DNA of 64,000 nt from Paenibacillus timonensis (GTDB lineage Bacteria; Bacillota; Bacilli; Paenibacillales; Paenibacillaceae): contig NZ_WNZY01000011.1 of assembly GCF_009725205.1 (NCBI RefSeq), positions 1-64,000 on the forward strand, read 5' to 3'. This document shows, in pieces, positions 45,003-53,829 of the stretch; within the stretch, counting starts at the first letter, position 1, and each line of letters starts with the position of its first letter. The notes beneath the pieces were generated by a model. The model saw nothing but the letters and a program-made list of their open reading frames with translations, ran no database searches and was not told the origin of the DNA. The position numbers were made by a program, and so were the translations under genes.

Positions 45003-45055
45003 TGTAAAAATACCTTACATAAGTATTGACGACTTCGCCCCCACAGTCCTATAAT
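45003..45055 (+). promoter_or_regulatory. GlnR/TnrA-type box and promoter of glnA
   Basis: TGTAAAAATACCTTACA (45003-45019) fits TGTNA-N7-TNACA exactly. It lies just upstream of TTGACG (45026-45031), 18 bp, TATAAT (45050-45055). The box centre is about 51 bp before the expected start site, the position typical of TnrA-type activation. A degenerate second box (GTAATAATACCTTATT) lies about 20 bp further upstream. Confidence 0.8.
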
Positions 45056-45133
45056 GACGACATAATCATACTAAAGGATGAACGTTAATCGCAAAAATAA
45101 GATTTAATGTTCGTGATTTGGGGAGGAAAGAGT

Positions 45134-46558
45134 ATGTCAGCAGAGATCGTTTTAAAAACAATCAAGGAAAAGCAAATCGAGTGGGTAGACTTCCGTTTTG
45201 TTGATCTATCGGGACGGGCACATCATATTACCCTTCCGGCTAAAGAAGTAAATGAGGAAACATTTGTGAACGGCGTAGCTTTCGACGGATCTTCGATCCC
45301 TGGGTTCCGCGGCATTGAAGAATCCGACATGGTCATGATGCCGGACCATGGTTCCGTATTCGTCGACCCGTTTACCGCGCATCCGACGTTGAACGTATTT
45401 TGCGACATTTATACGCCGGACGGCGACCGATATGAGCGTGATCCACGCAGCATTGCAGTGCGTGCAGAAGAATACCTGAAGCAAAGCGGCGTAGGCACGG
45501 CGGCATTCTTTGCCCCGGAATCCGAGTTCTTTATTTTCGACGATGTCCGCTTTGAAAGTGGCATGAACAAAACGTACTACTCGGTAGATTCCGAGGAAGC
45601 GGCATGGAATACGGGGCGTTCGGAAGAAGGCGGCAACCTGGGTTATAAAGTGCCGGTCAAAGGCGGCTACGTACCGGTAGCGCCAACCGACAAGCAACAG
45701 GATATCCGCAGCGAAATGTGCCGTTTGCTTGAAGAATCCGGCATCCGCGTGGAGCGTCATCACCACGAAGTAGCGACTTCCGGTCAAGCGGAAATCAACT
45801 TCCGCTTCGATACGCTGTTGAAAACCGCGGATAACCTGATGGTTTACAAGTATATCGTACACAACACCGCTGCTCAGTTCGGAAAAACGGCAACGTTTAT
45901 GCCGAAACCCCTGTTTGGCGACAACGGTAGCGGGATGCACGTGCATCAATCCATCTTCAACGGCGACACTCCGCTGTTCTACGACAAAGGGGCTTACGCA
46001 AACCTGAGCGAAATCGCCTTGAACTATATCGGCGGCATCCTGTACCACGCTCCAGCGATCATTGCGTTTACGAATCCAAGCACGAACTCGTTTAAACGCT
46101 TGGTTCCTGGCTTCGAGGCTCCGGTAAACCTGGTTTACTCGAAGGGGAATCGCTCAGCTGCCGTCCGGATCCCGGTAGCCGCGGTAACACCAAAGGGCTG
46201 CCGCATTGAGTTCCGTACCCCGGACTCCACGGCGAACCCGTACCTGGCCTTCTCCGCCATGCTGATGGCAGGCCTTGACGGCATCAAGAACAAAATTGAT
46301 CCGGTCAAACTGGGTTACGGACCGTTCGACAAGAACATCTATGAATTGTCCGATGAAGAGAAAGCGACGATTCGCAGTGTTCCGGGTTCCCTGGACGAAG
46401 CGCTAAGCGCTTTGGAAAACGATTATGAGTTCCTGACCCAAGGCGGTGTATTCACGAAGGCGTTCATCGACAACTTTGTAGAGTTGAAGCGCGCCGAAGC
46501 GAGAGCTGTCGCCGTGCGAGTACATCCTTACGAATTTGGCCTTTATTACGATCTGTAA
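45134..46558 (+). CDS. glnA: Glutamine synthetase, type I-beta
   Basis: A 474-residue GSI. It has the N-terminal beta-grasp (residues 1-100), the VAFDGSSIPGFRGIEESDM loop, FAPESEFFIFDDVRF, and the ATP/metal-site motif GDNGSGMHVHQS. Unlike the roughly 444-residue GSI-alpha of Bacillus, it has the extra segment around SEEGGNLGYKVPVKGG and the C-terminal KNIYELSDEE, which holds a Tyr where I-beta enzymes are adenylylated (NLYDLP in enterics). The C-terminus YEFGLYYDL is also I-beta-like. No glnR is adjacent. GGGAGG lies 7 nt before ATG 45134. It assimilates ammonia under nitrogen control (box upstream). Confidence 0.93.
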   Translation: MSAEIVLKTIKEKQIEWVDFRFVDLSGRAHHITLPAKEVNEETFVNGVAFDGSSIPGFRGIEESDMVMMPDHGSVFVDPFTAHPTLNVFCDIYTPDGDRYERDPRSIAVRAEEYLKQSGVGTAAFFAPESEFFIFDDVRFESGMNKTYYSVDSEEAAWNTGRSEEGGNLGYKVPVKGGYVPVAPTDKQQDIRSEMCRLLEESGIRVERHHHEVATSGQAEINFRFDTLLKTADNLMVYKYIVHNTAAQFGKTATFMPKPLFGDNGSGMHVHQSIFNGDTPLFYDKGAYANLSEIALNYIGGILYHAPAIIAFTNPSTNSFKRLVPGFEAPVNLVYSKGNRSAAVRIPVAAVTPKGCRIEFRTPDSTANPYLAFSAMLMAGLDGIKNKIDPVKLGYGPFDKNIYELSDEEKATIRSVPGSLDEALSALENDYEFLTQGGVFTKAFIDNFVELKRAEARAVAVRVHPYEFGLYYDL

Positions 46559-46580
46559 GCTGAATTAGCCATCATATGAT

Positions 46581-46614
46581 AAACTCCCCATCCAACGGAT
46601 GGGGAGTTTTTTTG
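46581..46614 (+). terminator. Terminator of glnA, possibly bidirectional
   Basis: AAACTCCCCATCC, aac, GGATGGGGAGTTT, then TTTT. It faces the end of the convergent lacI-type gene. Confidence 0.9.
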
Positions 46615-46628
46615 AATTCACAATCTAC

Positions 46629-47645
46629 TTAAGCGCTCCTGCTTCCGCATGAATCCCGCACAACCAGCTCAGGCTCAACGACGACGGAGCTGGCTACCGA
46701 CTGGTTGTGAATCAGATCGAAGAGCAAAGAAGCGGCTAGACGACCTAACTTCTCCTTGTTTTGACGAATGGTCGTAAGGGAAGGACTTACGTAACGGCAG
46801 GCTTCAATATCATCGCAGCCGATTAAGGCAACTTCCTCAGGAACACGCAGCCCGTGTTCTCTCAGCGCTCGCAAAGCGCCGATGGCCAGCAAATCCGAGG
46901 CAGCAAAAATCGCCTTAGGCAAAGAGCCGGCCTGGATCATGCGGGTCATGGCCTCGTAACCGCTGGCTTCATAGAAGCTGTCGCCGCCTGCGAACCATTC
47001 CTCACGGAGGGGGAGTCCGTAGCTCTCCAGGGCATTTCGATATCCCTGCTCCCGCTCCCTGGAGATATCGGACTCGACCGTGCTGCCGATGTACCCAAGC
47101 TCCCGATAACCCAGTAGATAGAAATGCTCCACCGCTTTGGCCGACATGTTGGCATGATCGGACATGAGATAGCCAGAGCTTCGCCCGTGCAACGGGATGT
47201 CGATGCCGATGCAAGGAATTTCGCTCTGATCCAGCGCACGGATCTCGGTACCCACCTCTTGCCCGCTGACGATAAAACATCCAGCCGTCCGATACTGTCG
47301 GCAACGCGTTAAATAATCGGCGTTTCCGCTGCTCTTATGATCGGGGTTAAGAAACAGCAAGTCGTAGCCGAACAACCCCACCTGCTTCTGAAATGCGTTT
47401 AATACCTCCGCAAAAAAAGGATGGGCAAAATCCGCATGCCGTCTCCCGGCGAAGACGATTCCGATGATCGGGGTATGCTTCTGCGCCAGTGTCTTTGCCG
47501 TGTGGGCGGGAACATATCCGGTTTGCCGCATGACCTCAAGCACCTTGGCCCGAGTTTCCTCTGAAATATCGCTGTAATTGTGGACGATCTTGGACACGGT
47601 AGCCACCGATACGCCGGCTAATTCTGCAATCTGTTTCATATTCAT
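46629..47645 (-). CDS. LacI-family transcriptional regulator of the GH94 locus
   Basis: A 338-residue LacI/GalR regulator. The N-terminal HTH (MNMKQIAELAGVSVATVSKI) and hinge helix are followed by a periplasmic-binding-like sensor domain (VFAGRRHADFAHPFFAEVL, FAASDLLAIGALRAL, VALIGCDDIE). ATG 47645 has GGAAGG 9 nt upstream; the longer frame is not supported. It is divergent from the GH94 gene. Palindromes with CGAAA/TTTCG arms overlap the start regions of both promoters, so it probably represses both in the absence of a sugar ligand. Confidence 0.9.
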   Translation of the reverse strand: MNMKQIAELAGVSVATVSKIVHNYSDISEETRAKVLEVMRQTGYVPAHTAKTLAQKHTPIIGIVFAGRRHADFAHPFFAEVLNAFQKQVGLFGYDLLFLNPDHKSSGNADYLTRCRQYRTAGCFIVSGQEVGTEIRALDQSEIPCIGIDIPLHGRSSGYLMSDHANMSAKAVEHFYLLGYRELGYIGSTVESDISREREQGYRNALESYGLPLREEWFAGGDSFYEASGYEAMTRMIQAGSLPKAIFAASDLLAIGALRALREHGLRVPEEVALIGCDDIEACRYVSPSLTTIRQNKEKLGRLAASLLFDLIHNQSVASSVVVEPELVVRDSCGSRSA

Positions 47646-47672
47646 ACACTTCAGCCTTCCGTTTCTCTCTAG

Positions 47673-47722
47673 CGAAAATATTTTCGTGAACCTAGCATAC
47701 CGATCTTTCACGTCATCGTCAA
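47673..47722 (-). promoter_or_regulatory. Promoter of the LacI regulator with operator CGAAAATATTTTCG
   Basis: On the minus strand TTGACG (47722-47717), 17 bp, TATGCT (47699-47694). The 14-bp palindrome CGAAAATATTTTCG (47673-47686) covers the expected start site. Confidence 0.75.
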
Positions 47723-47752
47723 TAACTCATCGGAAATTAAGAGTTGAAACCC

Positions 47753-47781
47753 TTTACAAACTGAAGGATAGCAAGGATAAT
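47753..47781 (+). promoter_or_regulatory. Promoter of the GH94 operon
   Basis: TTTACA at 47753-47758, 17 bp, GATAAT at 47776-47781; the start site would be near 47788, next to an operator. Confidence 0.7.
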
Positions 47782-47788
47782 GGAGTTA

Positions 47789-47804
47789 CCGAAACCGGTT
47801 TCGG
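47789..47804. promoter_or_regulatory. LacI-type operator 1
   Basis: CCGAAACCGGTTTCGG is a perfect 16-bp palindrome with the central CG of LacI/GalR operators. It lies at +1 of the GH94 promoter. Confidence 0.85.
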
Positions 47805-47850
47805 GTATTTGTCCTGGAATTGGTTTTCATCACAATAATGGTTTGAGTGG

Positions 47851-47864
47851 CCGAAAATTTTCGG
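47851..47864. promoter_or_regulatory. LacI-type operator 2
   Basis: CCGAAAATTTTCGG is a perfect 14-bp palindrome, 62 bp after operator 1 and 36 bp before the GH94 start codon. Confidence 0.65.
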
Positions 47865-47899
47865 AATATGCCAATACAATATGGAAAGGAAGTAGCTTT

Positions 47900-50629
47900 A
47901 TGGCGACAAGTGGTTGGAAATTTCAGGGGAAAGAGGGCGTGTTTCGGCTTGAACAGCCCGAGTTGAGCAGTTATTTGTATTTTCCTTTGGTGAACGAAGC
48001 CGGAATGATGTCCTCGGTGTCTCCAACCCTGCATGGGCAATCGACAACGGGGCATAATTCGTTTCTGCTGGAGCCGATCTCGGTGGAGAGCCTGCATAAC
48101 TCCAAAGCGGCGCGGAATTTTTGGGTCTACCTCGAAGGGTACGGGGCTTGGTCCGCGACCGGAAACTCGGCGCGGCAAAACGCCGCGTTGTTTTCGGAGA
48201 AGAACGAGCATTCCTCGCTGGAGGCAGGGTTCTTGTGGCATAAGTTGACCCGGGAGAATAACCTTCTGAACCTGCGAGCAGAAACGACCAGCTTCGTACC
48301 CGTGACGGACGACAAAATCGAACTGATGAAGGTTCGGCTGACCAATACAGGTAACACGGAACTCATGTTCACGCCAACTGCCGCGATTCCGCTGTATGCG
48401 CGTTCGGCGGACGACCTGCGGGATCACCGGCATGTCACGTCCTTGCTTCACCGGATTTATACCTCCGTCCACGGCGTTGAGGTTCAACCGTCGCTGTCTT
48501 TCGATGAACGCGGGCATCGTGTCAACCAAACAACTTACGGCGTTTTTGGTGCGGCGCAGGACGGTAAAGCCCCAGTCGGCTTCTTCCCGGTAACCGAGGA
48601 TTTCATCGGCGAAGGCGGGGCCTTGGACTGGCCGCAGGCCGTGGTCGCCAATCGCCGCCCGGACGTCGAAGCGGGGGCTGTTGCAGAGGGATACGAGGCG
48701 GTTGGCGCGTTGCGGTTCGACACGGTCCGGCTGGCGCCGGGAGTATCGGTGTCCTATATTGTAGCCATGATCATCGCCGACGACCGTATGGATACCAAGC
48801 GTGTTGCCGCAGAGTATTTGTCAGAGCAGCGATTCAACGAGTTGCTGGAGCAAAACCAATCCTATTGGTTGGGTAAGCTGGATACGCTCTCCTTCCAATC
48901 CGGAGACGAACAACAGGATCTCTGGATGAAATGGGTCACGCTCCAGCCCATTTTGAGACGCATGTACGGGAATTCTTTCCTCCCGTATCACGACTATGGA
49001 CGCGGCGGACGGGGCTGGCGAGATTTGTGGCAAGACTGTTTGGCATTGCTGGTTATGGAGCCGGACGAAGTCGGCCATTTACTCTACAATAACTATGCCG
49101 GTGTTCGGATCGACGGCAGCAACGCGACAATTATCGGTGCAAAGCCGGGTGAATTTATCGCCGACCGCAACAATATTCCACGGGTATGGATGGATCATGG
49201 TGCCTGGCCGCTGTTGACAACGCTGTTATACATCCATCAAAGCGGGGATCTGAGATTCTTGCTGAAACCGCAGACGTATTTCCGCGACGTTTTCACCAAA
49301 CGATGCCGGGAGCGCGATCTCGCTTGGACACCGGACCAGGGAAACAAATTGCGCTCGGACGACGGACGCATTTACGAAGGGACCATTTTAGAGCATATCC
49401 TCCTCCAAAATATCGTGCCGTTCTTTAACGTTGGGGAACACGGCAATATTAAGCTGGAAGGTGCGGACTGGAACGACGGCCTTGATTTGGCACCGGCACG
49501 CGGGGAGAGCGTCGCCTTTACGGCGTTCTACGCCAGCAATTTGCGAGAACTTTCCGAGTTGATCGCCCGATTGGAACATGCGCCAGGCGGAACGGACACG
49601 ATTGAGATCGCCGAAGAAATCGCCGTTTTGTTGGATAGCCTAGAAACGCCAGTCGACTATGAGAGTATCCCTGCTAAACAGGAGCTGCTGGACCGTTACT
49701 TCGATTCTGTTGTCCCGGCCGTCAGCGGGCGGAAGCGGAAGTTAAGTGTTCAACAGGTGTCCGAGGACCTTCGGCGGAAAGCGGATTGGGCGTTTGGACA
49801 TTTGCGGAAGCAGGAATGGATTCGCAGCGAGGAAGGGTTCGAGTGGTTTAATGGATATTACAACAACGATGCCGTGCGGGTGGAAGGGGATCATCCAAAC
49901 GGAGTACGCATGACGTTAACCGGTCAAGTGTTTACGATCATGGGCGGCATTGCGACGGAGGAGCAAGTCGGAAAAATCACGGCTGCGGTTGATCGGTACC
50001 TCAAGGATGAGCAAATCGGTTACCGCCTGAACTCACGATTTGGCGAAATCCAACAAAACCTGGGGCGGGCGTTCGGATTTGCCTTCGGCCATAAAGAAAA
50101 CGGGGCGATGTTCAGTCACATGACCGTGATGTACGCCAACGCGCTGTATAAACGCGGATTTGTTCAGGCCGGCAAGCAGGTGCTGGATTCCGTCTACCGC
50201 TTGTCCGCCGATTTCGAACGGAGCCGGATGTATCCAGGGGTTCCGGAATATATTAACGAACGGGGCCGCGGCATGTATACTTATTTAACGGGATCGGCTA
50301 GCTGGCTGCTGTTGACGCTGTTGACAGAAGTATACGGGGTGAAAGGCGATTACGGTGATCTGCGTCTGGAGCCGAAGTTGACTTTGGAGCAATTCGATGC
50401 GGAAGGAGAAGCTTCCGTGATCACCAGTTTCGCCGGGCGGAAGCTGCAGATCGTTTACCGAAACCTGCAGCATACCGAATATGGACAGTATCGAATCGGA
50501 GAAGTTGCCTTAAACGACAAGGCGCTGGATTGCCCGCCTCATCGTGAGGTCTGCCTCATTCCGCGTCAGGAGATTGAGACACTGCCGGAAGGAGTCGTTC
50601 ACCGCATAGAAATTACGCTGAAAGCGTAA
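47900..50629 (+). CDS. GH94 family disaccharide phosphorylase
   Basis: A 909-residue GH94 enzyme. It has an N-terminal beta-sandwich (residues about 10-290), a linker, and an (alpha/alpha)6 barrel (about 330-830). The catalytic Asp lies in EGADWNDGLDLAP (Asp526). The family cleaves beta-linked disaccharides with phosphate and conserves the bond energy as glucose 1-phosphate. Known members act on cellobiose, chitobiose, laminaribiose or cellodextrins. A laminaribiose phosphorylase of Paenibacillus has a similar length (from memory), so that activity is a candidate. ATG 47900 has AAAGGAAG upstream. Cotranscribed with the next gene. Confidence 0.88.
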   Translation: MATSGWKFQGKEGVFRLEQPELSSYLYFPLVNEAGMMSSVSPTLHGQSTTGHNSFLLEPISVESLHNSKAARNFWVYLEGYGAWSATGNSARQNAALFSEKNEHSSLEAGFLWHKLTRENNLLNLRAETTSFVPVTDDKIELMKVRLTNTGNTELMFTPTAAIPLYARSADDLRDHRHVTSLLHRIYTSVHGVEVQPSLSFDERGHRVNQTTYGVFGAAQDGKAPVGFFPVTEDFIGEGGALDWPQAVVANRRPDVEAGAVAEGYEAVGALRFDTVRLAPGVSVSYIVAMIIADDRMDTKRVAAEYLSEQRFNELLEQNQSYWLGKLDTLSFQSGDEQQDLWMKWVTLQPILRRMYGNSFLPYHDYGRGGRGWRDLWQDCLALLVMEPDEVGHLLYNNYAGVRIDGSNATIIGAKPGEFIADRNNIPRVWMDHGAWPLLTTLLYIHQSGDLRFLLKPQTYFRDVFTKRCRERDLAWTPDQGNKLRSDDGRIYEGTILEHILLQNIVPFFNVGEHGNIKLEGADWNDGLDLAPARGESVAFTAFYASNLRELSELIARLEHAPGGTDTIEIAEEIAVLLDSLETPVDYESIPAKQELLDRYFDSVVPAVSGRKRKLSVQQVSEDLRRKADWAFGHLRKQEWIRSEEGFEWFNGYYNNDAVRVEGDHPNGVRMTLTGQVFTIMGGIATEEQVGKITAAVDRYLKDEQIGYRLNSRFGEIQQNLGRAFGFAFGHKENGAMFSHMTVMYANALYKRGFVQAGKQVLDSVYRLSADFERSRMYPGVPEYINERGRGMYTYLTGSASWLLLTLLTEVYGVKGDYGDLRLEPKLTLEQFDAEGEASVITSFAGRKLQIVYRNLQHTEYGQYRIGEVALNDKALDCPPHREVCLIPRQEIETLPEGVVHRIEITLKA

Positions 50630-50649
50630 CGGATAGGAAGGAATTGTCG

Positions 50650-51534
50650 ATGGCTTATCATTTACAAAACGACCGATTGAGCGTGAAAATTGCCGAACTC
50701 GGCGAAGCGTACCGCGGGACCCGGTTCGACGGGTCCGGAATTATTACCGGTATCGAGCTGAACGGACGGCACCAGTTCTGCGTGCCGGAAAGCCTGACGC
50801 CGGGTACAGGTACAGGCGGGATCGGGTTGTGCAGCGAATTTGGCATTAAAGAAGCGATCGGGTATGAGGATGCCCGTGTAGGCGAGCTTTTTCCTAAGCT
50901 GGGCGTGGGTTTGCTGACCCGACCGGACGAAGCGGAATACCGGTTCTACCGGGAATATGCCTGCAGACGGTTTGAGACGGAGATAGAGCAAAAGAGTGCG
51001 CAGCAGATCTGCTTTACGACCCAACCGGCAGAATGCCGGGGATATGCCGTGCGCATGCTCAAGAATATTGAAATTTCGGGTAACCAGTTGTTTGTCACCT
51101 ATACAGTGGAGAACACTGGAAACCGAGCGATTTTGACTGACGAATACAGTCATAACTTTTTAGGTATCGATGGATATGCGGTTGGGTCGGATTACGTGCT
51201 GAAGCTGCCGTTTGTTCCGAAAATTTGGAGCGACGAACCAGAGACGCTAGAGGGCTTAGAGTTTAAAGGGGATCACGTAACCTGGGAGCGGCGTCCGGAG
51301 AAGGATTTTTATTTCCGGATGGACCATTTTGACGGACGTGAGGTTCCGTGGTTGTGGGAATTGACGCACCATCCCAGTGGCCTGACCGTACGCGAGTTGA
51401 GCAAGCTTCCGTTAAGCTCGGCTGCCGTTTGGGGACACGGACATGTCATTTCCCCGGAAATGTTCTTCGCGGTTCAAGTGGCGCCGGGAGAACGACAAAG
51501 CTGGACACGGATCTATGAATTTAGCGTTGAATAA
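50650..51534 (+). CDS. Galactose-mutarotase-like protein
   Basis: A 294-residue protein with an aldose-1-epimerase-like beta-sandwich: YTVENTGNRAILTDEYSHNFLGIDG is the usual central stretch, with a His that may be catalytic, and ELTHHPSGLTVRELS lies near the end. It is too divergent to name the sugar. It follows the phosphorylase by 20 bp, so a role in interconverting anomers of sugars released by that enzyme is reasonable (inference). AGGAAGGA precedes ATG 50650. Confidence 0.78.
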   Translation: MAYHLQNDRLSVKIAELGEAYRGTRFDGSGIITGIELNGRHQFCVPESLTPGTGTGGIGLCSEFGIKEAIGYEDARVGELFPKLGVGLLTRPDEAEYRFYREYACRRFETEIEQKSAQQICFTTQPAECRGYAVRMLKNIEISGNQLFVTYTVENTGNRAILTDEYSHNFLGIDGYAVGSDYVLKLPFVPKIWSDEPETLEGLEFKGDHVTWERRPEKDFYFRMDHFDGREVPWLWELTHHPSGLTVRELSKLPLSSAAVWGHGHVISPEMFFAVQVAPGERQSWTRIYEFSVE

Positions 51535-51610
51535 ACCCATTACTCCTTTCCCTTAATGAAGCGTTAATGTGTCAATTCTGCAAAATAGTGAATTTTTGCG
51601 AAATAACGGC

Positions 51611-51639
51611 TTGCTGGGAGATCGAATAGTTGCTATGAT
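51611..51639 (+). promoter_or_regulatory. serC promoter
   Basis: TTGCTG at 51611-51616, 17 bp, TATGAT at 51634-51639 with a TG extension before the -10. Confidence 0.65.
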
Positions 51640-51696
51640 AATCGTTAATTATATTCGAAACCAGACATGGATTGTAAAGGGAAGGGATGGGGAGAA

Positions 51697-52785
51697 ATGA
51701 GTAACAGAGCTTATAACTTTAACGCGGGCCCAGCCGCGTTGCCGCTGGAGGTCCTGGAACGGGCGCAGGCGGAGTTTGTTGATTTTCACGGGACAGGCAT
51801 GTCGATTATGGAGATGTCTCATCGGGGCGCCGTTTATGAAGCGGTCCATAATGAAGCGGCCAGCCGGCTGCTGAAGCTGTTCGGCACTCCATCCGGTTAT
51901 CAGGTGTTGTTCCTGCAGGGCGGGGCTTCCACTCAATTCGCCATGCTGCCGATGAACCTGCTTACGGAAGGCAAGACGGCTGGATACGTGAAATCGGGCA
52001 GTTGGGCTACGAAAGCGTTAAAAGAAGCTAAACTCATCGGTGAAACATTCGTAGCGGCCTCCTCGGAAGAAGACAAGTACATGTCGCTCCCGGACGTCAG
52101 CAGCCTACGTCTGCCGGATAACACCGCTTATCTGCATGTAACCTCGAATGAAACGATAGAAGGCACGCAGTTCCGCGATTTCCCGGACACCGGCAGCATT
52201 CCGCTGATCGCGGATATGTCCAGCGATATTTTGTGCCGTCCGTTTGATTTGACCCAGTTCGGAATGGTTTATGCCGGCGCACAGAAGAATCTGGGACCAT
52301 CGGGGGTAACCGTGGTGATCGCCCGCGAGGAGCTGCTGCGCGAGTCGCCGAAACATCTGCCGACGATGTTCCGGTACGATACGCATGCCGAGAACAACTC
52401 GCTGTACAATACTCCGCCATCCTTCTCGATTTATATGGTGAATGAAGTGCTGAAATGGATCGAAGAGCAAGGGGCGCTTGAAGGCATCGAGAAGAAGAAC
52501 CAAGATAAAGCTGATGTGCTGTATCAAGCGATTGATGGAAGCGGCGGATTCTACCGGGGTTGCGTACGTCCAGAAAGCCGTTCGACGATGAATGTCACTT
52601 TCCGTCTCGCGAGCGAGGAGCTGGAGAAACTGTTCGTGAAGGAATCCGAGAAGGAAGGCTTCGTTGGGCTCAAAGGCCATCGCAGCGTTGGCGGCCTGCG
52701 CGCATCGATTTACAACGCGGTACCGAAGGCGAATATTCAAGCGCTTGTCGATTTCATGAATCAATTTCAAAAAACGCACGGATAA
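51697..52785 (+). CDS. serC: Phosphoserine aminotransferase
   Basis: A 362-residue class V aminotransferase that converts 3-phosphohydroxypyruvate to phosphoserine. NFNAGPAALPLEVLERAQ is the standard start; FLQGGASTQFAMLPMN binds PLP phosphate; the PLP lysine is in YAGAQKNLGPSGVTVV; GGLRASIYNAVP lies near the end. GGGGAG lies upstream of ATG 51697; the longer frame is unsupported. Monocistronic with its own promoter and terminator. Confidence 0.96.
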   Translation: MSNRAYNFNAGPAALPLEVLERAQAEFVDFHGTGMSIMEMSHRGAVYEAVHNEAASRLLKLFGTPSGYQVLFLQGGASTQFAMLPMNLLTEGKTAGYVKSGSWATKALKEAKLIGETFVAASSEEDKYMSLPDVSSLRLPDNTAYLHVTSNETIEGTQFRDFPDTGSIPLIADMSSDILCRPFDLTQFGMVYAGAQKNLGPSGVTVVIAREELLRESPKHLPTMFRYDTHAENNSLYNTPPSFSIYMVNEVLKWIEEQGALEGIEKKNQDKADVLYQAIDGSGGFYRGCVRPESRSTMNVTFRLASEELEKLFVKESEKEGFVGLKGHRSVGGLRASIYNAVPKANIQALVDFMNQFQKTHG

Positions 52786-52827
52786 AGTGTATAGCAGGGC
52801 TTCCCTCGGAACGCTCCGTTACGCCGC

Positions 52828-52872
52828 AACCTCCAAACCCGCCTGTTGCTAGGTGAGGGTTGGAGGTTTTTT
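52828..52872 (+). terminator. Terminator of serC
   Basis: AACCTCCAAACCC ... GGGTTGGAGGTT followed by TTTT. Confidence 0.85.
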
Positions 52873-52953
52873 GCGGACAAAATTTGCTATAATGGAACAA
52901 GTACGGTCTCTGATGGGCCGATTTTATTATTTAGGACGAGGAGTTCGATCATC

Positions 52954-53418
52954 ATGGCCTTACATATTGTGCTGGTGGAGCCGGAAATTCCGGCCAATAC
53001 GGGAAATATCGCCAGAACCTGCGCAGCGACGGGCATCCATCTGCACCTGGTGCGTCCGCTTGGTTTTCGGACAGACGACGCTACGATGAAGCGGGCTGGT
53101 TTGGATTATTGGTATGCGGTGCATATCGAATACCACGATTCTTTTCAGGAAGTAGAGGAGAAGTATGCGGGTAGCCGGTTCTTCTTTGCTACAACAAAGG
53201 CGGACAAGCGTTATACGGATTTTCAGTTCCAGGACGGAGATTTCTTCGTGTTTGGTAAAGAAACCAAAGGCTTGGCGCCTGAAATTTTGGCCGCCCATCC
53301 CGAAACGGTCATGCGCATGCCGATGACCGACAAGGTCCGATCGCTCAATTTGTCGAACTCTGCGGCTATCATTGTGTACGAGGCACTGCGGCAGCTTGAT
53401 TTTCCGGGGATGCAGTAA
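52954..53418 (+). CDS. trmL: tRNA (cytidine(34)-2'-O)-methyltransferase
   Basis: A 154-residue SPOUT methyltransferase. [20 protein letters not shown] is the family start; [15 protein letters not shown] and [26 protein letters not shown] form the knotted SAM site. It methylates the wobble base of certain leucine tRNAs. GAGGAG lies 10 nt upstream of ATG 52954; a TATAAT occurs at 52888-52893. Confidence 0.94.
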   Translation: MALHIVLVEPEIPANTGNIARTCAATGIHLHLVRPLGFRTDDATMKRAGLDYWYAVHIEYHDSFQEVEEKYAGSRFFFATTKADKRYTDFQFQDGDFFVFGKETKGLAPEILAAHPETVMRMPMTDKVRSLNLSNSAAIIVYEALRQLDFPGMQ

Positions 53419-53441
53419 GTTTTAGTGACGAAAGAGAGAGG

Positions 53442-53738
53442 ACCTTGGACGTGTGCGAGGTGCGGATCGGGGAATATTGCTTTATGGCGCCAAGGGTACA
53501 CATTTATACCGCAACCCATCCGCTGGATCCGGCTGAACGCAACTCCGGGGCCGAATATGGCAAACCGGTGAACATCGGTAACAACGTATGGATTGGCGGT
53601 CGGGCCGTGATCGTTCCCGGGGTAACCATCGGTGATAACGCGGTAATTTCCGCGGGTGCGGTCGTGACGAAAGATGTGCCCAATGGAGCCGTTGTTGGGG
53701 GCAATCCTGCGAAAATAATTAAAAACGTGGAAATGTAG
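53442..53738 (+). pseudogene. N-terminally truncated maltose O-acetyltransferase-like gene
   Basis: The 97 or so residues ([20 protein letters not shown]...) are the left-handed beta-helix C-terminal half of a maltose/galactoside acetyltransferase: [34 protein letters not shown] and [12 protein letters not shown] with the catalytic His in THPLD. Full-length relatives have about 185 residues; the first 85-90 are missing, and nothing in frame upstream supplies them. A TTG at 53445 preceded by GAGAGAGGA could still be translated. It follows trmL by 27 bp. Likely a deletion remnant. Confidence 0.78.
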
Positions 53739-53829
53739 CAGGAATCCTGAAAAAAATAGCGAAATATAATAGATTAGGTATTTGGTTCTATTTTTACATA
53801 ACTATTTTTCAGGAGAGGTGTACAATTTT

